In this document: in pieces, positions 1 to 5,317 of the stretch
Position numbering within the stretch: the stretch's first letter is position 1
Layout of the letters: the number at the start of each line of letters is the position of its first letter
Source of the DNA: Chloroflexota bacterium
GTDB lineage: Bacteria > Chloroflexota > UBA11872 > VXNJ01
NCBI GenBank assembly: GCA_026708165.1
Contig: JAPOVO010000163.1
Location: 1 to 5,317, forward strand
DNA: 5,317 nt
Reading direction: 5' to 3'
The notes under the pieces: model-generated
What the model saw: the letters and a program-made list of their open reading frames with translations, nothing else
Database searches by the model: none
What the model was told of the DNA's origin: nothing
Program-made: the position numbers and the translations under genes

Positions 1-793
1 GCGGTGAGGGTCGTGTCGTTGTTGGCGATGCCGAGCTACTCAAGGTCGTAGATCGCGTTGCGAACGCCGTCGCGGCTCAAGCCCGACAAGGCCATCAGTT
101 CGTCGGTGGAGACGCCCTCGTCGATGGGCGCATTGATCAGTCTTTCGACGATCCGGACGAGCGGCGGTCGATGGCGTTCGTCGGTCTTGGCAAGGCGTTC
201 CTTGGCCTCGTCGAGGGAGCTGACCAGGAGCGAGGACGCGAATATCTCGGCGCGGTTCTCGGCGCGGTTCTCGGCGCGCTGCTCGAGGCGTGCGTCTTCG
301 AGCCACGCGATGGCCGTCTTGATTCGGGTGTCGTCGGTGTGGGTGTCCCTTCGGAACGCGTGCTCGTCGTCCTCGAGCAGGATCTCGCCCGGGGTCGCGA
401 CGACTTCGCTGTTCCGGCCTCGACCGCTGCGGTCGTTCTTCGCTTGAGGTTCCTGAGCGCCCGGCAGATTCCGTCGATCTCGGGGCGGGTGAGTCGCGAT
501 CGCGCGGCGAGCCCGAACTGGCGTTCCATGTCGTCTGCCGTGTAGAGGAGCACGCAACTCGCCGCCTCGGCGTCCCGACCGGCGCGGCCCGCTTCCTGGA
601 GGTAGTTCTCCAGCGAGCCCGGAATATCGGCGTGAACGACTAGCCGCACGTCGGGCTTGTCGACGCCCATGCCGAAGGCGTTGGTCGCCACGATGACGCG
701 TAGCCGGCCCTCGATGAAATCGTCCTGGACCTGCTTCTTCCGTTCCGGTTGAAGACCCGCGTGGAAGTACGCCGCCGACCAGCGCTTGGCCAC
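1..793 (-). pseudogene. RecQ-type DNA helicase, C-terminal remnant (truncated, frameshifted, nonsense codon)
   Basis: RecQ-family enzymes are ATP-dependent 3'-5' DNA helicases used in recombination and repair. Reading leftward from 793, the sequence shows the second helicase domain: YFHAGL (motif IV region), ATNAFGMGVDKPDVR at about 688-644 (motif V) and QEAGRAGRD at about 598-572 (motif VI with the arginine finger). A family-specific C-terminal part follows, with GEILLEDDEH, then a helix-turn-helix-like stretch (STDELMALSGLSRDGVRNAI) near 130-55. The first helicase domain with Walker A and the DExH box is absent; similarity stops at about 793, where another gene fragment begins. Between about 439 (LKRR) and 407 (EVVATPGEIL) the reading frame changes by a one-base loss. 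A TAG at 36-38 then interrupts it, yet the frame continues sensibly as LGIANNDTTLT to the window edge, so this looks like a nonsense mutation and not the natural end. Three independent lesions make a functional product very unlikely. The exact frameshift base cannot be fixed without an intact homologue. Confidence 0.85.
247..282. repeat. 12-bp tandem repeat, three units, inside the helicase remnant
   Basis: Units TCGGCGCGGTTC at 247-258 and 259-270 are identical, and 271-282 matches at 10 of 12 positions. On the coding (minus) strand they encode the reiterated residues RAEN-RAEN in the RecQ-like remnant. The unit length is a multiple of three, so the repeat itself does not shift the frame. 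It probably arose by replication slippage. Confidence 0.8.
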
Positions 794-974
794 GAGGTAT
801 CGCTACCGTCGTCCGCTGCCGAAGGCCATCTTGGAAACCGCTCCTCCGGGCAAGGAGTGGACTATTCGCGGCGCCGGGCAGGCTGTGTCACGTTTTCGAC
901 GCGTTACGGTCAATCGCATAGTTCCGAATCCTGCCGTGATGACGATTGAGATTCCGGATGCCACCCCGGAAATG
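789..974 (+). pseudogene. N-terminal fragment of an uncharacterised protein family (RYRYRRPLPKAIL type)
   Basis: The plus strand from about 789 reads ATRYRYRRPLPKAILETAP, then GKEWTIRGAGQA, VNRIVPNP and IEIPDATPE. I recognise this from memory as the N-terminus of a family of roughly 200-residue bacterial proteins, often labelled hypothetical or endonuclease-like, in which the IPDATP element is followed by a conserved YAL/DEQ/KVRYNRL section. That section is missing here. Similarity ends at about 971, and the frame then runs on into the antisense of the next gene without further likeness. There is no convincing start: the frame opens with a TTG at 786 lying inside the helicase remnant, with no ribosome-binding site. 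Only about the first third of the family's length is present, so this is a truncated remnant. The family assignment is from recollection and carries moderate certainty; the function is not established. Confidence 0.6.
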
Positions 975-985
975 CCGCACGCCAT

Positions 986-1014
986 CACCACGGCGCTGGC
1001 CAACATGCGTGGTG
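986..1014 (-). terminator. possible weak terminator hairpin after the minus-strand operon
   Basis: CACCACG (986-992) and CGTGGTG (1008-1014) form a perfect 7-bp GC-rich stem with a 15-nt loop, a few bases past the TAG (1022-1020) of the minus-strand gene. There is no U-tract after it on that strand, so it is not a standard intrinsic terminator. Its position is its main support. Confidence 0.2.
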
Positions 1015-1019
1015 GCAAG

Positions 1020-2351
1020 CTAAAGGCGATGGTTGTTTCGGAGCAGCGAACTGATCGTCATCTGCGACACGTTGAAGTGTTCGGCAGCGTCGTGGTGGCG
1101 ATCCTCCGATCTGTCGCCGTCAAGAAAATCGTCCACGGCACCGATGGGTGCAAGCATCTCCGCAGCGAACGCTCGCTGCGCCTTTTGCCGGTACGTGTAT
1201 GACTGCGTGGCAGGCAATAGCGGGTCGCCGATGTTGTTCTCGAAGAGTCGGTCGGCGATTAGCCGGGCCAAATCGAACCGTCGGCCGGTCTCCCATTTTG
1301 ATCGCATCGCGATCCTGCATGAGCCAGTTCCGTCGTCCATTGCGAACGAAATTGCCGGGGCTGTGCGGTCTCGTTCGTTGATGACCCTGGCGCTCGTCCC
1401 CGCCATGCTTGCCAACATCGGCGTCTCCACGGGTTGCCCGTTGAGACCTGCACCTCGTCTAACCGCATGGGCGGTCGCGACACCGACCTGCCACGCATCG
1501 CAGGTACCCCACACCGGAACATGAGAGTCCGGCGACGGTCGAACTACGTCCTCGACGCGCCCGTCGAATCCCACTTCCTTCTGAACACGCTCGATATCGG
1601 ATGCTGCAACCACATCACCTGCTCTCGTATTCGCATCCGCCGCTAGTTCGGCGACCGCGTCGCACCCGAGTTTGTCGACATCCGCGACGCGTTTGCGGAG
1701 GGCGGCGGGATTGGCCTCCTCCGGGTCGAACCCTAGCATCGCCTCGATGCGCCGCCTGACCGAGACATCCGGTCTGTCAATGTCCTCCAGCAGCGCGGGC
1801 CAGAGACGATGAAGTTCCGTATTCTCGGTGTGCGCACCGTCGAGCATGCGCAGGACGTCATCGATCAGCTTCCGAGCGGCGTCTTGGAGACATTCGAGGC
1901 CGATCAGCTCGGACCTCCCGGCTCCAACATACCGAAACGCCGTAGCATAGGGATCTTCTGATCGAAAGGACCCAACCGACACTTGAAACCCGTCAGAAGC
2001 AAGTTGAATGTTCGGCCACACGTACCCTTCGCCAATTGTCGACATCCAATGGGCGAAGTCCCAATTCATCGGTGTTTCGTCGGGATCGTCGGTCAGGCTC
2101 GGTTCATACGCCAATCGCCACCAGTTCCTGACTAGCCACTCGGCCAAATGGTAGCCCGAGACATACGGACCCGGCTGAAGTTCGTTGCTATCCAGCGCGA
2201 CCCCTTCCGTCATGAGGCACCCGTTGGCAATGATCGAAAGCCTGCCGAACGACGCTCTCTCCTCCCGGGAGCCGACCTTCAGCCTCTCGGGTTGCAGCGA
2301 GAACTCTAACTGTTCGCCCCGGCGCGCTTCTTCCATTCCTTCAATATCCAT
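1020..2351 (-). CDS. uncharacterised protein with ImmA/IrrE-like C-terminal region and degenerate zinc motif
   Basis: The product is 443 residues, soluble, with no signal peptide or membrane segment. The N-terminal half has a tryptophan-rich block at about 60-112 (GPYVSGYHLAEWLVRNWWRL, then IGEGYVWPN) that I recognise as typical of a family of hypothetical bacterial proteins. The C-terminal part follows the plan of ImmA/IrrE zinc peptidases: a helix GRRFDLARLIADRLF (356-370) where such enzymes have RFxLAHELGH, then QKAQRAFAAEMLAP (389-402) matching their second conserved helix, then AAEHFNVSQMTISSLLRNN (422-440), a helix-turn-helix-like end. The HExxH zinc ligands are replaced (ARLIAD), so peptidase activity is unlikely; a sensor or structural role is my inference. 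The ATG at 2351 lies inside the last codons of the upstream gene (46-bp overlap) and lacks a clear Shine-Dalgarno, which suggests translational coupling. An alternative ATG is at 2336. The reading frame is certain; the function is not known. Confidence 0.85.
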   Translation of the reverse strand: MDIEGMEEARRGEQLEFSLQPERLKVGSREERASFGRLSIIANGCLMTEGVALDSNELQPGPYVSGYHLAEWLVRNWWRLAYEPSLTDDPDETPMNWDFAHWMSTIGEGYVWPNIQLASDGFQVSVGSFRSEDPYATAFRYVGAGRSELIGLECLQDAARKLIDDVLRMLDGAHTENTELHRLWPALLEDIDRPDVSVRRRIEAMLGFDPEEANPAALRKRVADVDKLGCDAVAELAADANTRAGDVVAASDIERVQKEVGFDGRVEDVVRPSPDSHVPVWGTCDAWQVGVATAHAVRRGAGLNGQPVETPMLASMAGTSARVINERDRTAPAISFAMDDGTGSCRIAMRSKWETGRRFDLARLIADRLFENNIGDPLLPATQSYTYRQKAQRAFAAEMLAPIGAVDDFLDGDRSEDRHHDAAEHFNVSQMTISSLLRNNHRL

Positions 2352-2848
2352 TTGCGAGCTTGGTCGTCTCTACTCAACCGATACCCGTGGTAGCAGCGAC
2401 TATCTCCTCCAAGTTTGGCTTCGTAGACCTCCCCGTCCTCGTCTACCGCCCAAGCATACTTCGGCAATACGTTCCTATTCGACTCAGCGGACACCATGCC
2501 GAGGCGGATCGCGCTTTCAAGAAGCTCCCTCGCTTCCGCCAGATAGATGATGCGTTTGTCGTCGCAAAGCGACTTCGTGGGTCTCGGGCTAGCTGGCGGT
2601 TCCAACCCATAGTCCGCTGGCTTGGACTTGTGGTAGCTCCGACCGTCATAGCGTGCGATATCCGAGAACCCGTCCAATTCGGCTTGCGTATAGAACCCAA
2701 GCTGGGCCGGTCGCCGTCTGGTGGACAAGACCCGAAATCCCCCCTCTCGCCCTCGAATCCGAGTTCGTCCTGTTGGGCACGACGCGTTGACGGTCTCGTT
2801 TGACAACCCCACCGCCACCACATCGCATTGGCTTGTCAACCATACCAT
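2306..2848 (-). CDS. small uncharacterised protein, first gene of the minus-strand operon
   Basis: The product is 180 residues from the ATG at 2848, with no recognised enzyme motif and no membrane segment. The likely folded part is the C-terminal two thirds, starting near GFYTQAELDGFSDIARYDG, followed by a basic and proline-rich stretch (EPPASPRPTKSLCDDKR), a helix (IYLAEARELLESAIRLGMVS) and LPKYAWAVDEDGEVYEAKL with CYHGYRL. Blocks of the type WAVDxxGxVYEAxL ... YHGYPL occur, as I recall, in other short hypothetical proteins; no function is known to me. I chose ATG 2848 because AGGTG lies 6 nt upstream. The frame stays open to a TTG at 2896, which has no ribosome-binding site. A TTG at 2728, preceded by a purine-rich GAGAGGGGGG, is also possible and would fit the conserved part better. 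The stop at 2308-2306 lies within the next gene, so the two are probably one transcript and their products may act together. Confidence 0.7.
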   Translation of the reverse strand: MVWLTSQCDVVAVGLSNETVNASCPTGRTRIRGREGGFRVLSTRRRPAQLGFYTQAELDGFSDIARYDGRSYHKSKPADYGLEPPASPRPTKSLCDDKRIIYLAEARELLESAIRLGMVSAESNRNVLPKYAWAVDEDGEVYEAKLGGDSRCYHGYRLSRDDQARKWILKEWKKRAGANS

Positions 2849-3279
2849 ATACGACACCTGAGCCACCGTGAGTTCACCTGCCAGCGCCTTGCCCAAGGTT
2901 GGCGTGGGTGCAGTTGATCCGGGATCCAGTGCCCCGCAGGGTTCTTGTTGCCCTGAACCTTTTTCGGTGATCTACCATGTCCACGCCCCCGGCGGGTGTG
3001 CCGGGTAATTATCCGCGAGACCGTTGCCCGACGATGCAGGCGATGTCTGCAATTCCCGTCAGCGATTGCTGGTATGTGGCGTAGGAGATGGCCGACATCG
3101 CCCTTCCATTTCCCCAGTTCCGGCGTGAGATCCGGTGCGGACAGGCGGGGGCCACGGCGTAGTCGAACCGGCGAGGCGTCTCCAGAGCCGCTGATCCGTC
3201 CCTCACAGTCCCATTGTCCACAACAAGCCCACCGTCATTCAGGCAGCCATCGGCGTTGCTTGTGATAGTCATCCAAAAA
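2849..3279. other. gene-free spacer between divergent operons
   Basis: About 430 bases lie between the minus-strand operon and the operator region of the plus-strand operon. Open frames exist on both strands (the longest is on minus, 3305-3009, 98 codons), but none has a ribosome-binding site together with protein-like features or a recognisable family. No tRNA, complete transposon end or long repeat was seen. The stretch should hold the promoter of the minus-strand operon, but I found no convincing -35/-10 pair for it. It could also contain unrecognisable gene debris like that at the left of the window. Confidence 0.5.
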
Positions 3280-3303
3280 GTTGTCATCAAATTTGTTGAC
3301 AAC
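3280..3303. promoter_or_regulatory. 24-bp palindrome, candidate repressor operator
   Basis: The arms GTTGTCA (3280-3286) and TGACAAC (3297-3303) are perfect inverted repeats around the self-complementary core CAAATTTG (3288-3295). The only mismatch is the T/T pair at 3287 and 3296. The right half also belongs to an odd-centred palindrome, TTGTTG-A-CAACAA (3293-3305). The site is in a locally AT-rich stretch and covers the -35 hexamer of the promoter below, where a bound dimer would block RNA polymerase. The TTGT-NN-ACAA arrangement (3293-3302 reads TTGTTGACAA) resembles sites of FadR-type GntR regulators, but that assignment is only a suggestion. No regulator gene of that kind is in the window. 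Confidence 0.6.
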
Positions 3304-3325
3304 AATTCTGTTGAGAAACTATTGT
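3296..3325 (+). promoter_or_regulatory. candidate sigma-70 type promoter of the ATPase operon
   Basis: A consensus -35 box TTGACA (3296-3301) is followed after 18 bases by TATTGT (3320-3325), which matches the -10 consensus at four of six positions. Transcription would start near 3332, giving a leader of about 25 nt before the ATG at 3357. The -35 box lies inside the palindrome at 3280-3303. Confidence 0.5.
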
Positions 3326-3340
3326 CGCGCCGTTGCGACT

Positions 3341-3346
3341 GGGAGG
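3341..3346 (+). promoter_or_regulatory. ribosome-binding site that fixes the first ATPase start
   Basis: GGGAGG lies 10 nt before the ATG at 3357. The same frame is open further upstream to a TTG at 3333, but that start would place this purine-rich site inside the coding region, so ATG 3357 is preferred. Confidence 0.65.
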
Positions 3347-3356
3347 AACGGCCACA

Positions 3357-4592
3357 ATGAGATCATCACCGGGAAGATGGGTACAAGGCGACGATTTCTT
3401 CGGTCGCGAGGCCGAACTTGCCTTGCTGGCCGAACGGGTCAGGGACGGCAGTCACGTGCTGTTGACCGGCCAGCGGCGCATGGGCAAGACCAGCTTGGCG
3501 CGCGAATTGGGCCGGCGCCTGGAGCGCGACGGCTGGCTGTTCTTCTTCGTCGATGTCGAAGAAGCGGTTCATCCGCAGGATGTCGTAGCGCTCATCGCGC
3601 AGCGAGTGCACTCGGTTCGCACGCTCGCGAATCGCTTCGCGTCGACTATGGCCCGGTTGGCCGCCAACGTTGAAGAGGTCAGCGCATACGAGTTCCGCCT
3701 CAAGGTCCGTGCCAGCCTAGATGACGGCAACTGGCGCCGGCTCGGCCAAGAACTGCTCGAGACGTGCGCCAACGAACCGAAACCCGCCCTCATCGTCCTC
3801 GACGAACTCCCGATCTTCCTGCTCAGCCTTCTCCGCCATGAACGCGGACGCGAACGCGTGGACGAGTTCCTCACGTGGTTGCGCGCCGTACAGCAGAACG
3901 TCGCCGGTCGCGGTCTGACCTTCATCGCCTCCGGCAGCATCGGCCTCATCCCGCTCGCCACCCGTCTAGGACTACCGGACCGCATCAACCGCCTCCACAC
4001 CTTCCGTTTGCGACCGTGGAACCGAGACACCAGCGCTGGTTGCCTCGCGCGACTTGCCGCGCGCCACAGATTGGACGTCGAGTCCGGCGTCGCCGACGCC
4101 GTGGTCGAGAAACTCGGCATCGGCATTCCCCACCACGTGCAGTCGTTCTTCGCCCACCTGCGCGAGGACGCCATGATCCAAGGTCGCGCAGAGATCCGCC
4201 TCGAAGCCGTCGACCGGGTCTACCGAGACTCCCTGCTCGCGCCCTGGGGCCAGATCGACCTCATGCACTACGACACACGGCTCCGGGACGCCTTCGACGA
4301 ACGGGGCCACCGCATGGCGCTCGAGATTCTCACCGAAGCGGCCACCCAGGGCATCTTGACCGCCACCGCCCGCGACCGCTTCGAGGCACATCTCGCCGCA
4401 CTGGGCGACGAAACCCCAGGCCGAATCACGACCGTCCTCGACGTCCTCGTCCACGACGGCTACCTGGTGCCGCGCGACTACGGCCACGTGTTTCAGTCGC
4501 GGTTGCTACGCGACTGGTGGATCGCCCGGTTCGGGCGTGGGCACGAGTCGTTCAAAGAACGCGACGCCGCCATTGCGGGCGTCGAACGATGA
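3357..4592 (+). CDS. P-loop ATPase with C-terminal winged-helix-like domain (ATPase_2 / AAA-like)
   Basis: The complete product is 411 residues, soluble, with no signal peptide. DDFFGREAELALL (12-24) is the entry motif common to AAA/STAND-like ATPases. Walker A is GQRRMGKTS (38-46), Walker B is ALIVLDELPIF (144-154) with Asp149-Glu150, and a sensor-1-like strand is FIASGSIG (189-196). PDRINRL (207-213) may supply an arginine in trans. The rest is helical, ending in a winged-helix-like region: VLDVLVHDGYLVP (360-372) and HVFQSRLLRDWW (377-388). This matches the plan of the archaeal-type ATPase_2 family, in which a C-terminal winged helix follows the ATPase domain. All nucleotide-binding residues are intact, so ATP hydrolysis is likely; the partner or substrate is unknown. 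It is the first gene of an operon, behind a probable operator and a good ribosome-binding site, and its stop overlaps the next start by 4 bp (ATGA). The family call is firm at the ATPase level; the biological role is open. Confidence 0.9.
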   Translation: MRSSPGRWVQGDDFFGREAELALLAERVRDGSHVLLTGQRRMGKTSLARELGRRLERDGWLFFFVDVEEAVHPQDVVALIAQRVHSVRTLANRFASTMARLAANVEEVSAYEFRLKVRASLDDGNWRRLGQELLETCANEPKPALIVLDELPIFLLSLLRHERGRERVDEFLTWLRAVQQNVAGRGLTFIASGSIGLIPLATRLGLPDRINRLHTFRLRPWNRDTSAGCLARLAARHRLDVESGVADAVVEKLGIGIPHHVQSFFAHLREDAMIQGRAEIRLEAVDRVYRDSLLAPWGQIDLMHYDTRLRDAFDERGHRMALEILTEAATQGILTATARDRFEAHLAALGDETPGRITTVLDVLVHDGYLVPRDYGHVFQSRLLRDWWIARFGRGHESFKERDAAIAGVER

Positions 4593-5317
4593 CTCCCCCG
4601 ATGGGGGCCGTCCGCAAATTCAATCCCGGCACCGGGCAGACCGACGACGAAGTCATCCGCCAGTTCGTCGTTCGCGAGAGCGAACTGGAGATCCTCCTCG
4701 ATGCCCTGCGCAGCAATATCGACGCGGCCTGCTGCCAAAGCACCCTCGTCGTCGCGCCCCGGGGCGCCGGCAAGACCATGCTCCTCGCCCGAACCGCTGC
4801 AGAACTGCGCTCGAATCCGGAGTACTCGCAGCACCTGCTGCCCGTCCGGTTCATGGAAGAGAGCCACGAGGCCTACGACATCGGCGAGTTCTGGCTGGAG
4901 GCGCTTTTCCATCTCATCCTCGAGATCGAACCCACCGCTCCCGACCTCGCCCGCGAGCTGCGTCGGTCGCGCGACGATCTCTGTGCACGCTGGCGCCCCG
5001 ACCTCGCCACCCAGGCGTTCGGCACTCTGCTCGACGCCGCCGACCGCCTCGACCGCCGGCTCGTGTTGATCGTCGAGAATCTCCAGAACCTGTGCCGGGA
5101 TGTCGACGACGACTTCGGCTGGTCGCTACGCGCCGTACTGCAGAACGAGCCCCGCATCATGCTGCTCGGCTCGGCAACCACCCGGTTCCAGGAACTCCGC
5201 AACGCCGACGAGCCCTTCTTCGAACTGTTCCGCTTCGTCGACCTCAAACCGCTCGACTCGGCCGCGTGCCTGCGCCTCTGGGGCACCGTGAAGGGCGACG
5301 GCCTGTCGGAACGGACG
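4589..5317 (+). CDS. second P-loop ATPase, partial (runs off the window)
   Basis: The frame opens with the ATG of an ATGA overlap and stays open for 243 codons to the window edge, so the C-terminus is missing. VRKFNPG (8-14) and FVVRESELEILLDAL (26-40) form the N-terminal lead-in. Walker A is APRGAGKTM (56-64), followed by a helix. LVLIVENLQNL (158-168) occupies the Walker B position but has Glu163-Asn where Asp-Glu/Asp is usual. IMLLGSATTRF (190-200) is the sensor-1 strand, and FVDLKPLDSAACLRLW (216-231) is a typical AAA/STAND sequence after it. Residues 84-112 (LPVRFMEESHEAYDIG, FWLEAL) give the strand and helix after the P-loop. I recall a family of large bacterial ATPases beginning RKFNPG with this VVENL motif, but no established function. 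An internal ATG (codon 5) is a possible alternative start. Immediate coupling to the first ATPase suggests they work as one complex with two different ATPase subunits. Confidence 0.88.
   Translation, partial: MTPPMGAVRKFNPGTGQTDDEVIRQFVVRESELEILLDALRSNIDAACCQSTLVVAPRGAGKTMLLARTAAELRSNPEYSQHLLPVRFMEESHEAYDIGEFWLEALFHLILEIEPTAPDLARELRRSRDDLCARWRPDLATQAFGTLLDAADRLDRRLVLIVENLQNLCRDVDDDFGWSLRAVLQNEPRIMLLGSATTRFQELRNADEPFFELFRFVDLKPLDSAACLRLWGTVKGDGLSERT

Noticed and set aside
58..545. Two plus-strand open frames opposite the helicase remnant
   Set aside because: Their translations are low-complexity Ser/Arg-rich or Val/Gly-rich, and the opposite strand carries recognisable helicase sequence.
2937..2966. 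Hairpin-like sequence followed by TTTTT, resembling an intrinsic terminator on the plus strand
   Set aside because: Two competing short stems of only about five strong pairs are possible, part of the T-run is used in one of them, and there is no plus-strand gene upstream to terminate.
3150..3180. GGTTCGA on the minus strand, resembling a tRNA T-loop
   Set aside because: The flanking bases do not form a five-pair T-stem, and no acceptor or anticodon arms can be folded around it.
3009..3305. 98-codon open frame on the minus strand in the intergenic region
   Set aside because: It starts inside the candidate operator, has no ribosome-binding site, and its translation shows no recognisable family or domain.
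3333..3356. Upstream TTG start for the first ATPase adding eight residues
   Set aside because: The Shine-Dalgarno site at 3341-3346 would then lie inside the gene, whereas it is correctly placed for ATG 3357.
3972..4487. 171-codon open frame on the minus strand opposite the first ATPase
   Set aside because: It is the antisense shadow of a clear ATPase gene; long antisense frames are expected opposite GC-rich codons.
4493..4912. 139-codon open frame on the minus strand spanning the ATPase gene junction
   Set aside because: It lies antisense across two genes with intact Walker motifs and has no supporting features of its own.

Overview
The window comes from a GC-rich bacterium. GC-rich third codon positions dominate the right-hand genes, which begin with bacterial Shine-Dalgarno sites or ATGA overlaps. 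I cannot assign a phylum from sequence alone; Actinobacteria and Proteobacteria both fit. No rRNA, tRNA, CRISPR array or complete transposon is visible. The layout, gene debris beside two small divergent operons, looks like an accessory or defence-type island.

Left part (1 to about 1019): two gene remnants meet within a few bases. On the minus strand lies the C-terminal half of a RecQ-type DNA helicase. It lacks its ATPase (Walker A/B) half, carries a one-base frameshift near 407-439, and has an in-frame TAG at 36-38 beyond which recognisable protein sequence continues to the window edge. At about 789 it abuts a plus-strand N-terminal fragment of an uncharacterised protein family (RYRYRRPLPKAIL...), which loses its likeness after about 971.

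Middle part (1020-2848, minus strand): two overlapping genes form a small operon. The upstream one encodes a small uncharacterised protein with a conserved-looking C-terminal block. The downstream one encodes a 443-residue protein whose C-terminus resembles the ImmA/IrrE metallopeptidase fold, but with the zinc-binding HExxH helix replaced. Their coding sequence is less GC-rich than that of the right-hand genes.

Intergenic region (2849-3356): it separates the divergent operons and holds no gene I can support. Its right end is AT-rich and contains a near-perfect 24-bp palindrome overlapping a consensus -35 box (TTGACA), then a -10-like box and a good ribosome-binding site. This looks like a repressible promoter for the right-hand operon.

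Right part (3357-5317, plus strand): two P-loop ATPase genes overlap by 4 bp (ATGA). The first is a complete 411-residue ATPase with a winged-helix-like C-terminus. The second is a different P-loop ATPase that runs off the window after 243 residues, with Glu where Walker B usually has Asp. Such a translationally coupled pair suggests two subunits of one complex. A defence or other regulatory role is possible but is an inference, and any effector gene would lie beyond 5317.
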